Source: Rickettsiales bacterium UBA2645
GTDB taxonomy: Bacteria > Pseudomonadota > Alphaproteobacteria > Rickettsiales > UBA1997
DNA: 43,928 bases
Assembly: GCA_002359655.1 (NCBI GenBank)
Contig: DENL01000006.1
Location: 94,368-138,295 of the forward strand
Direction: 5' to 3'
Shown: piece by piece, positions 32,968 to 41,400 of the stretch
How the letters are laid out: each line of letters starts with the position of its first letter
Position numbering within the stretch: position 1 is the first letter of the stretch
The notes under the pieces: model-generated
Databases searched by the model: none
Told to the model about the DNA's origin: nothing
What the model saw: only the letters and a program-made list of their open reading frames with translations
Program-made: the position numbers and the translations under genes

Positions 32968-34350
32968 TTATTCTTTATTCAGCGGACTCTTTCCATAACC
33001 GTAGAAGGCGTAAACTAAAATACCAATTGCAAACCATATTACGAAAGGCATGCCAGTTTTCACAAGCAAATTATACATCAAATAACTACAGCTGACTATT
33101 GCCAGAGGAGCAATCACAAAAACTACTGGACAGCGAAATGGTCTTTTTAATTCTGGTCTTTTGATGCGCAGAATTAAAACTCCGAAAGAAACAACTACAA
33201 AAGCAAAAAGAATTCCAAGACTACTCATATTTCCCATAGTGTGAATTGGTGTGAATCCAGAAATTGCCATCACAGCAACAGTAACAAAAATACAACCAAA
33301 ATAAGGAGTGCCGTATTTTTTATGCAGCTGGCAAAAAGCTTGTGGCATCAAACCATCGCGCGCCATCACAAAGAAAATTCGTGATTGTCCATACATCAAA
33401 ACCAAAAGTACTGCTAACATTCCAGCTAAAGCACCGGTTGCAACCAAAGCTGATCCAATATTGCTGCCATTAGCGCGAAGAGCATAGGCCATTGGCTCTG
33501 AATTATTAAGTTCGGAAAAATTAACGATACCAGTTAAAGCCAAAGAAACTGCTACATAAAGAACTGCACAAATCAATAAGCCACCAATTATGCCAATTGG
33601 TAAATCGCGATTAGGATTTTTACATTCTTCAGCGGTTGTTGCTACTGCATCAAAACCCAAGTAAGCGAAGAAGATTGCTGCAGCACCAACGCCAACTCCA
33701 TGCCAACCGTAAGGCATGAAGTTAGAATAATTTTCCATTTTAATGTGAGGAGCTGCAATTATTAGAAAAAGAAAAATAACGCCAAGCTTAATTGCCACTA
33801 GGATTCGATTAACCATAATACTTTCTTTAGTGCCACGAGTTAGAAGCAACCCAATAAACATGGCAACACAAACAGCAGGTAGATTAATAACTCCACCTTC
33901 GGAAGGAACTTTGGTTAAAGCTTCTGGCAACATAATTCCACCAGATTTTAAAATACCGACAAAATATCCTGACCATCCAGCTGCAACGGTTGAAGCGGCA
34001 ACTGTATATTCCAAAATCAAACCCCAAGCAACCAACCAAGCAACAAATTCACCCATAATTGCATAAGAATAAGTATAAGCACTGCCAGCAACTGGAACCA
34101 TTGCGGCTAACTCAGTATAAGAAAGAGCGGCAAACATACAGGCTAGACCAGCCAGAAGATAAGAAATTGAAATTGCCGGACCAGCATATTGCGCAGCGGC
34201 AATTCCTGTCAATACAAAAATTCCTGTACCAATTGTACAACCAATACCAAAAAGAATTAGATCGATAGAACCAAGAGTTTTTTTCAAAGAGTTTTTCTGC
34301 GCACCAGCAATAATGCTTTCGATGCTTTTGGTTCTAAATATTGATTTCAT
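32968..34350 (-). CDS. APC-superfamily amino acid permease (first tandem copy)
   Basis: A 460-residue paralogue of the neighbouring gene, with the same layout of about 12 spans and most motifs shared: GIGCTIGTGIFVLTGIAAAQYAGPAI, LILEYTVAASTVAAGWSGY, AYLGFDAVATTAEECKNPNRDLPIGI, and YGQSRIFFVMARDGL. Differences cluster in the loop after TM3, the substrate-facing TM5-TM6 stretch and the C-terminal spans, so the two copies may have different substrate preference. It is 58 bases after pilT, which may or may not be part of the same transcript. Confidence 0.85.
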   Translation of the reverse strand: MKSIFRTKSIESIIAGAQKNSLKKTLGSIDLILFGIGCTIGTGIFVLTGIAAAQYAGPAISISYLLAGLACMFAALSYTELAAMVPVAGSAYTYSYAIMGEFVAWLVAWGLILEYTVAASTVAAGWSGYFVGILKSGGIMLPEALTKVPSEGGVINLPAVCVAMFIGLLLTRGTKESIMVNRILVAIKLGVIFLFLIIAAPHIKMENYSNFMPYGWHGVGVGAAAIFFAYLGFDAVATTAEECKNPNRDLPIGIIGGLLICAVLYVAVSLALTGIVNFSELNNSEPMAYALRANGSNIGSALVATGALAGMLAVLLVLMYGQSRIFFVMARDGLMPQAFCQLHKKYGTPYFGCIFVTVAVMAISGFTPIHTMGNMSSLGILFAFVVVSFGVLILRIKRPELKRPFRCPVVFVIAPLAIVSCSYLMYNLLVKTGMPFVIWFAIGILVYAFYGYGKSPLNKE

Positions 34351-34408
34351 TTGATCTCAAAATATTTGGTTTAGACAGGCTCTTATAATTTATTAACCGA
34401 CAAATGCT

Positions 34409-35461
34409 TTATTCATTTGCTAGTAAAGCTTCATCAGCAGTTTCTTTTGAAATAAATCCCCTTGTAAGCAATTCATTAATTGAATCTTTCATTGTTGACA
34501 TGCCAGCTTTTTTACCCAATTCCATTATCGAATTAATTTGCGGAATTTTATCTTCACGAATCAAGTTACGAATTGAAGGATTTGCTAACATTACTTCAAA
34601 AACTGCGCACCTTCCACCGCCTTCTTTTTTCACTAATATTTGCGAGACAACTGCTTTAATTGAAGAAGAAAGCATGCTGCGCACAACCATTTTATCTTCA
34701 GCGGGAAAAACATCAATTATACGGTTAATGGTTTGAGCAGCAGAGCTAGTGTGCAAAGTTGCCAGAACTAAATGGCCAGTTTCTGCAGCAGTTAAAGCTA
34801 ATTGAATTGTCTCAACATTGCGCAACTCGCCAACTAAAATCACGTCAGGATCTTCGCGCAAAGCGCTTTTTAAAGCATCAGCAAAAGAATGAGTAGTAGA
34901 ACCAACTTCGCGCTGATTAACCAGAGATTTTTTATTTTTATGCACAAACTCAACTGGATCTTCAATAGTGATGATATGCGATTGTTGATTGCTGTTAATG
35001 CTGTCAATCAAAGCAGCAAGAGTGGTCGATTTTCCACTTCCAGTAGGTCCAACAACTAAAACCAAACCTTTGGTTAATTTAGATAAAATACGCACCGATT
35101 CAGGAGCATGAAGATCGGAAAGTGTTTTTATGACATTTGGAATTTCACGAAATGAAGCAGCTGGACCATTAATAGTACAAAAAGCATTCACCCGAAAACG
35201 CAAATCATCACCAACTTGAATGGCAAAATCTAGCTCCATCTTTTCTTGATAAAGCTTTTTTTGATTTTCAGTCATCACCGAAAAAATCATTTCAGAAACT
35301 TGTGATTCCGTTAAAGGAGAAGTTCCGGGAATTGCTATCATATCACCATCGATACGAACCATAGGCAATGCGTTAGTAGAAATATGAACATCTGAACAGC
35401 CTTGTTTTTTGGCATAAGACAAAACTTTTTCGACGGCGTAAGCCAGAATTTTTTCAATCAT
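34409..35461 (-). CDS. pilT: Type IV pilus retraction ATPase PilT
   Basis: Hexameric secretion-type ATPase that drives pilus retraction and twitching. The 350 residues have the PilT N-domain, Walker A GPTGSGKS at 138-145, an Asp box around ITIEDPVEF (165-172), Walker B VILVGELR at 207-214, the His box GHLVLATLHT at 229-238, and ANPSIRNLIRE at 293-303, which is close to the AIRNLIRE motif essential for retraction by PilT. That motif separates it from PilB and GspE. No other pil gene is seen beside it, but the TPR gene upstream lies 16 bases away. The pilus machinery must be encoded elsewhere. Confidence 0.92.
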   Translation of the reverse strand: MIEKILAYAVEKVLSYAKKQGCSDVHISTNALPMVRIDGDMIAIPGTSPLTESQVSEMIFSVMTENQKKLYQEKMELDFAIQVGDDLRFRVNAFCTINGPAASFREIPNVIKTLSDLHAPESVRILSKLTKGLVLVVGPTGSGKSTTLAALIDSINSNQQSHIITIEDPVEFVHKNKKSLVNQREVGSTTHSFADALKSALREDPDVILVGELRNVETIQLALTAAETGHLVLATLHTSSAAQTINRIIDVFPAEDKMVVRSMLSSSIKAVVSQILVKKEGGGRCAVFEVMLANPSIRNLIREDKIPQINSIMELGKKAGMSTMKDSINELLTRGFISKETADEALLANE

Positions 35462-35477
35462 TTATAAATCCTCGAGA

Positions 35478-36362
35478 CTATTTGTTTCTAATAAATTCGA
35501 CGCGCTTCTTTATCTGATCAATAGGAATTGATTGATTGACGCTATTACCACTTTTCAAAACTTCAGAATAAAGAGAGAAAGCATTGTCATACTCAGAAGT
35601 TTTATCGTAAATCACTGCCAGATTATATTTGTAATCGATGCGAGTTGGATCATAAATAATTGCCTGCTTCAGAAGAGCAATTGCTTGATCATAATTTTTT
35701 GCTTTATCGTAAGCCAAGGCTGCTTGAGCTAAGATATAAGACGATTGTGGATTTTCAGCAGTAAGTCTTGAAAGCAGATAAAGCGCATCTCTGGGAGATT
35801 CATCAACCAAAATTGAAAGCAAATTACCAATCACTTGCTCTTTGTTTTCGTAATCACTTTTTAAAATATCGTAATAGATCGTTTTAGCCTGACGGTTTTG
35901 GCCCAATTTTTGATAGACCACTGCTAAAGAAAATTTGGTGTAATTATTTTCTGGTTCTATTGCCAAGACTTGTTTGTAAAGCTCAATTGAAACTTCATAT
36001 TGGCCATTTAGCGCCGCGTTATAAGCCAACTTTTCTTTTTCTCGCGCATCAAAGTTTGGTGACTTCGGATCAACCACAATAATCTCGATTTTTGTATCAT
36101 CTTCTGTCGTAAAATCTTTGTCAGAGTGATTGATAGTCAGGCTATTATTTTTTTTCTTTTTAAGCTCTTTAGGTTTGTAAGAGTTAATTTGTTGGCGCGA
36201 GCTTTTGTCGAAAAGTAAAGTCTTCTCAATTTCTTTCACAACTTCCGTGGTATCGACATAATTTTCAGCCAAAGCAAGATTTGCAGAAGTTGCGAAAATC
36301 GTAGCTATCAAAAAAAACAGCGACAAAAAGTTAGGACGATTTTTGACAAATTTTGCAATCAT
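35478..36362 (-). CDS. Exported TPR-repeat protein
   Basis: A 294-residue protein with a signal peptide (hydrophobic core LSLFFLIATIFATSA, likely cleavage after ALA near residue 32), then about 75 residues of charged linker, and tetratricopeptide repeats from about residue 112 to 281. Typical repeats are AYNAALNGQYEVSIELYKQVLAIEPEN, AVVYQKLGQNRQAKTIYYDIL and AALAYDKAKNYDQAIALLKQAIIYDP. No enzymatic motif is seen. It lies between mnmG and pilT with short gaps (15 and 16 bases), so it may be a pilus-related periplasmic scaffold, as PilF/PilW is, but the sequence alone does not show this. Confidence 0.8.
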   Translation of the reverse strand: MIAKFVKNRPNFLSLFFLIATIFATSANLALAENYVDTTEVVKEIEKTLLFDKSSRQQINSYKPKELKKKKNNSLTINHSDKDFTTEDDTKIEIIVVDPKSPNFDAREKEKLAYNAALNGQYEVSIELYKQVLAIEPENNYTKFSLAVVYQKLGQNRQAKTIYYDILKSDYENKEQVIGNLLSILVDESPRDALYLLSRLTAENPQSSYILAQAALAYDKAKNYDQAIALLKQAIIYDPTRIDYKYNLAVIYDKTSEYDNAFSLYSEVLKSGNSVNQSIPIDQIKKRVEFIRNK

Positions 36363-36377
36363 TCTAGCGAAAATTTC

Positions 36378-38372
36378 TTAGTTTTTTTTGTAATTATTTC
36401 TGATGTAAATCATCACCGCCATCATTGATGCTGGCGTAACTCCCTGAATTCTGAAAGCGGCTGAGATTGTTGCTGGACGAGCTTTGCCAAGCTTTTCTCT
36501 TACTTCATTCGACAGACTTTGTATGTTGTTATAATCAAGATCAAGAGGAATCTTCATATTCTCGTCTTTACGAAAAATTTGTAAATCTTGCTGCTGACGT
36601 TTTAAGTAAGAACTATAGAGAGCATTTATTGCAATTTGATTTTTTATTTTTGAATCAATTTGAAGGTTCTCGTCTTTAAGTTGCGGCCAAATTTTTTCTA
36701 ACACAGAAAAATCTATATTTTGAAAAGATAAAAGTTGCATCGCATTTCGCACAACTCCGTCTTGTTTTATTGTAACGCCAAACTCAGCTAATTTATTTGG
36801 CGAGATTTTTAAACTTTCAAGCAGCTTTGTTGCTTCTTCAATTTTTGCTTTTTTAAGCGCAAAAAATTCAGCACGCTGTTTTTTTACGCAGCCAATTTTC
36901 ACTCCCATTTCTGTCAAACGAAAATCAGCATTATCAGCACGAAGACTCAAACGATATTCAGCTCGCGAAGTCAACATGCGATAAGGTTCAATTGTACCAA
37001 GAGTTGTTAAATCATCAATCATTACGCCAATATAACTTGTCGAGCGATCCAGAATAAATTCTCTCGAACTAATTATCCTCCCCTTGAGGGAGGATCGGTG
37101 AACGCAGTTCGCCGAGGAGGGGTCTGATTTAGAATCAAATTCAACTCTTTCCTGATTCGCTTCACTCATCGACTCTTCATCAAGATAAGGGTTATAAATT
37201 TTGAGCGCCGCATTAATTCCAGCAACAATTCCCTGCCCGCCAGCTTCTTCATAACCTGTGGTTCCGTTGATTTGACCAGCAAAAAAAAGTCGGCGAATTT
37301 TTTTAGTTTCAAGAGTTGGCAATAATTCGCGCGGATCAACAAAATCATATTCAATTGCATAACCAGCTTGCGTGACTACGCAATTTTCCAATCCTTTAAT
37401 TGTTTTTAGAAATTCAATTTGCACATCTTTTGGCAGCGAAGTTGAAATACCATTTGGATAAATCAGATCACTATCTAAACCTTCTGGCTCCAAAAAAATC
37501 TGATGCCGCTCTTTGTCAAAAAAACGATGCACCTTATCTTCAATCGACGGACAGTAACGCGGCCCAACACCAGAAATATGCCCGCCATACATGGCAGATT
37601 TATGTAGATTATTTTTGATTACTTCGTGAGTTTTTTGATTGGTGTAAGTGATAAAACAAGAAGTTTGCGGAACCGAAATCGTCTCGCTTAAGTAAGAAAA
37701 AGGCTGCGGTGGATTATCACCTTCTTGCTTTTCAAGATCAGAAAAATCAATCGAAGATTTTAAAATGCGTGGCGGCGTGCCAGTTTTCAAACGAGACAAA
37801 GCAAAATTATAACGCTGCAAAGTTGCAGAAATTCCGTGCGACGCTTCTTCACCAACTCGACCAGCCGAAGTTTTTTCTTCACCGATGTGAATCATACCAC
37901 GCAAGAAAGTTCCTGTCGTTAAAACAACTGAAGTAGAAAAAATTTTTTTGCCATCCGCTAAAGCAACGCCAATCACTTCTGCATCTTCAATCAAAATATC
38001 TTCAACCGAAGCGAAAGTGATTTCGAGATTTTCGTAATCACTTAAAATTTTATTAATGGCTTTTTTGTAAAGTTTACGATCAGCCTGAGCTCTTGGCGAA
38101 TGCACCGCCGCACCTTTTGAAGCGTTGAGAATACGAAAGTGAATTCCCGCCTCGTCAATGGCGCGACCCATCAAACCGTCAAGCGCATCAATTTCTTTGA
38201 CAATCGTTCCTTTGGCAACACCTCCAATTGCAGGATTGCAAGACATCTCACCTAAATTTTCAGCGCTTTTTGTGATCAGCAAAGTTTTAGCATTCATTCG
38301 CGCCGACGCACATGCCGCCTCAACTCCGGCATGGCCAGCGCCGATCACAATCACATCAAATTTTTCTGACAT
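36378..38372 (-). CDS. mnmG: tRNA uridine 5-carboxymethylaminomethyl modification enzyme MnmG, with an in-frame inserted segment
   Basis: FAD enzyme that, with MnmE, installs the 5-carboxymethylaminomethyl group on wobble uridine of tRNAs. Motifs are GAGHAGVEAA at 11-20, the GTPPRI and CPSIEDK stretches, GTTGYEEAGGQGIVAGINAAL at 370-390, and IGVMIDDLTTLGTIEPYRMLTSRAEYRL. At 664 residues it is about 35-40 longer than usual. The excess lies between the INAALK segment and EFILDRSTSYIGV (about residues 395-437), where most MnmG proteins have some 15 residues. Residues 417-433 there are encoded by a palindromic DNA element (37076-37123). The frame is kept and flanking motifs are intact, so the protein is probably functional. 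A TPR gene follows by 15 bases. Confidence 0.95.
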   Translation of the reverse strand: MSEKFDVIVIGAGHAGVEAACASARMNAKTLLITKSAENLGEMSCNPAIGGVAKGTIVKEIDALDGLMGRAIDEAGIHFRILNASKGAAVHSPRAQADRKLYKKAINKILSDYENLEITFASVEDILIEDAEVIGVALADGKKIFSTSVVLTTGTFLRGMIHIGEEKTSAGRVGEEASHGISATLQRYNFALSRLKTGTPPRILKSSIDFSDLEKQEGDNPPQPFSYLSETISVPQTSCFITYTNQKTHEVIKNNLHKSAMYGGHISGVGPRYCPSIEDKVHRFFDKERHQIFLEPEGLDSDLIYPNGISTSLPKDVQIEFLKTIKGLENCVVTQAGYAIEYDFVDPRELLPTLETKKIRRLFFAGQINGTTGYEEAGGQGIVAGINAALKIYNPYLDEESMSEANQERVEFDSKSDPSSANCVHRSSLKGRIISSREFILDRSTSYIGVMIDDLTTLGTIEPYRMLTSRAEYRLSLRADNADFRLTEMGVKIGCVKKQRAEFFALKKAKIEEATKLLESLKISPNKLAEFGVTIKQDGVVRNAMQLLSFQNIDFSVLEKIWPQLKDENLQIDSKIKNQIAINALYSSYLKRQQQDLQIFRKDENMKIPLDLDYNNIQSLSNEVREKLGKARPATISAAFRIQGVTPASMMAVMIYIRNNYKKN
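37076..37123. repeat. Palindromic element inside mnmG, translated in frame
   Basis: Two hairpins and an outer pairing arm form a compact unit. TCCTCCC at 37076-37082 pairs perfectly with GGGAGGA at 37088-37094 around a five-base loop. CGGTGAAC at 37096-37103 pairs with GTTCGCCG at 37107-37114 around a three-base loop, with one G-T wobble. AGGAGGGGT at 37115-37123 can pair with the first arm. Its G+C content is far above the surrounding AT-rich gene. On the mnmG strand it is read as DPSSANCVHRSSLKGRI. Such units resemble Rickettsia palindromic elements and alphaproteobacterial REP-like repeats; no second copy is seen in the window. Confidence 0.8.
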
Positions 38373-38403
38373 TTTTTGCCCAAGAACAATAATTTATAAA
38401 ATA

Positions 38404-41400
38404 CTATTGGCCAGGAATAGAGCCACCTTGTCTTTCTTTGGCTATCGATTTTAAATTTTTAGCTTCAATAACTTTTGGAGATGGACTTGGCTTTTTAAAT
38501 ATGCCTAACGATTTATATCCTTTTTCTTTGTCTTCCTTTGCTTTTAGTTCTTCTATTGTTGCAACCAGAGGTTCTAAAGGCTTACGCTTAGTAGGATCTA
38601 GAAGATTTCTACTAAAGGATCCCTCGTTGGACGATTTCTCTTCATCAGGCACATCACTCGATGCCATAATTTTGAACAAACCATCTTTCAAAATTGAAGA
38701 GGCTTGTGCCTTTTCTCCCATTTTAAGATCAACCTTATATTCAGCAGGAGCTAACTTTTCTTTTTTAGTTAGATTAAGTGTGGGCGCTATTTTTTGGGCA
38801 TTAATTAGATTTTCTATATCCTTTTGAGCTTTATCTACAAGAAGTAGAGCATCTTTAAGTTGTTTTGCTCGCTTTATATCTTGCTCAGCTTGATCAGCAT
38901 CATTAGTAGAAACAAGTCTACCAAAACTAGCACGTCCAGCAACATTTAGAGCTCTATTAATAATCATATCGGAATGTCGTGGCTCTAGAGTTTCTCTAGA
39001 ACTTTTAACTTCTTTCAGTTTTTCTTTTAAATCATTAGTTAAGTTTAGCTGAGATTTAATTGCTGCTGATCTGTCTAATCTTTCATTAGAACTTTGTTTA
39101 TCAATAACCTCTTTTAAAGAAATTATAAGTTTTATAGAATCTTTCAATTTTTCGACTAATTGTCCTGTACTATTTTCTATATTATCGTCTTCTAATTTTA
39201 AGAAAGCTAGTTCTAAGGATTCACAGACTGCAAGAATAGTATAAGAAAATGAAAATTTACCCAGACTTCCTCGATCTGTCACCTCATAAACCTCAGCTGC
39301 GGCAGTTTTGACTGAAACTTCAACACTAAAATTTTCTTTGAATTTTTTTAATAATTTATTTGCTTCTTTTTCTAAATCATTATCTGAAACATATTTTCTT
39401 CCTTCGAGAGTCATTTTATCCGAAACATGCTGCTTAAATTCTTCTGTTAAAATCGTTGTCTCCTCTTCAAAAACAGCAATCTTCTTTCCTGTTTTGTCTT
39501 CAAAAAAGATGTTTTTGTTCAGCTCTACGTCCCCAACTTCTGTTATGTCTTCATCCTGGTCTGCAAGATTAATATTAGGATGGGTTCTAGTATCAAGAGT
39601 GCTAATTCTGCCGTAGAATTTAATCCCAAGATCTGCATTATCAGCACCTTTGATCGAATAACCTTCTGCTTCAACAAAAAAATCTCTATAAGATTTTCTA
39701 TTTTCATCCTCCCGAATTTGACCACCAGTTAAATTACCCTTATCATCAAAAACAAATTCCAGCTTTTTACCTTTTTCATCAACCATAATCATGTCTTGAA
39801 GAACAGGTTTGACTTCGCCCTTTCCTCTTCCATCAAGACCGTAGGGATTTAAATTTCCAATCCAAGGGCTGGTAGATTTTTTATAAAAAATACCACGATT
39901 GGTAAAGGCATGATTATTAGCTTTTCCATCAAGAAAAGTTGCCACCGATCTTTGGCCTTTATCATCCACACTCATCGCCAATATTTGTACTTCTTTATAT
40001 CTTTTTTGTACGGTTTTGAAGTCATCATCGCCAAATTCTTGGTTTGCTTTGGTTCTGGAATCAAAGTTAGAATTTGTAAGTTTGGCAGCTCCCAAAGTCA
40101 CAGTATTAATACCAAGGTTGAAGGTTTTTTTTGCAAGTCTTGCTGCTGCGCCAGTGCTGATCACAGATTCTTGACTGACATCAACAGCTTTATGTGACAT
40201 ATTACCTTTACCATCAGTAACACGATGATGCACTGTTCCTTCATCCATCAAAACATCACCAGGTCGGCACTCAACAAGGAAAGGCTTGCCGTTTCTTAGT
40301 ATTTCTTTTTCGTAATATGTTTCCACTTCACCATTTGGTAATGACCTTTGCATTGGCTTACCCATGTTGTACTCTGTGCACAAAACAGCACGAACATAAG
40401 CCTGATTTGTTCCAGGAATGTGAACCCAAGCAACGTCATCTTTACTGCTATTGAAAACTACCGAGATTTGATCGCGATTTTTGTTTAAAAAAGACACGCC
40501 TCTTAAAGCGGGAATTGGCAAATCAATATCTAAAACTCTTGCCAGTTTTTTATCACCATTTGCCAAAGCTTCTTTTGCTTCTACACTTAGATTTAAAGCC
40601 TCAACAGTTTTGTCGATTGTTTTGTTAATTTTGTGCTCAATAAAATTACTAGCATAGGCAGCAGAATTTTTTGAGGCGATTGCTTGAGCGACTTTGTCGG
40701 TTAGGCCTAGGTTGTTGATGGTTTCAGCGATATTTGTCTCGGGGCTTTTTATATTCTCTGGAAATTCTGAAGTTAGGATATTTTTTTTATATTCTTCGAT
40801 TTCAGAAACTTTTCTGGATAGATCTCCACTCTTATTTTTGTTGGCATCTTGCAGAATTGCTTTGTCTTTGATAGCTTGTGTAGCTGGATGTGTACTTCCA
40901 GTTCGCAAAGCGTCCCAACCTTTATTAATTAGATCTTGAATACGAGTCTCATCCTTACTTTGATTCAACAGATCTAATTGATCACAAGAAGTACCAAATA
41001 AAAAAGGATCCCTAAAATCATATTTACCTAGATCATTTTTTTTGAACAACGCCGCTTCAATTTCTGCATGGTCTCCTTTTGCAAGAAGCCTTTCCATTTT
41101 TTGTTTTGTTGGTCTGTCTAGATCAAATAGATCAGCAATTGCTGAACAGATCTCTATAATTTCTTGATTATCATTTACTGATCTACTACTATATAGTAAA
41201 AAAAGTTCTTGAGCAGCATCAAAATTTGCACCAAAAATTGATTCTTTACGCTCCTGGCTGTAAACACTTATTTTATTTATAAACTCATTATGATTAAAAT
41301 TTTTATCATTAATTTCAGCTTTGGTTGGTAAATCATCGAGCATTGAACCAACAATTTGTTTATAAAAAACTATTTCATAATCTTTTTTAAGCCTAGCTTC

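Noticed and set aside
37076..37123. Palindrome considered as a terminator or intein
   Set aside because: It is inside an intact frame with conserved MnmG on both sides, and it is far too short and motif-free for an intein.
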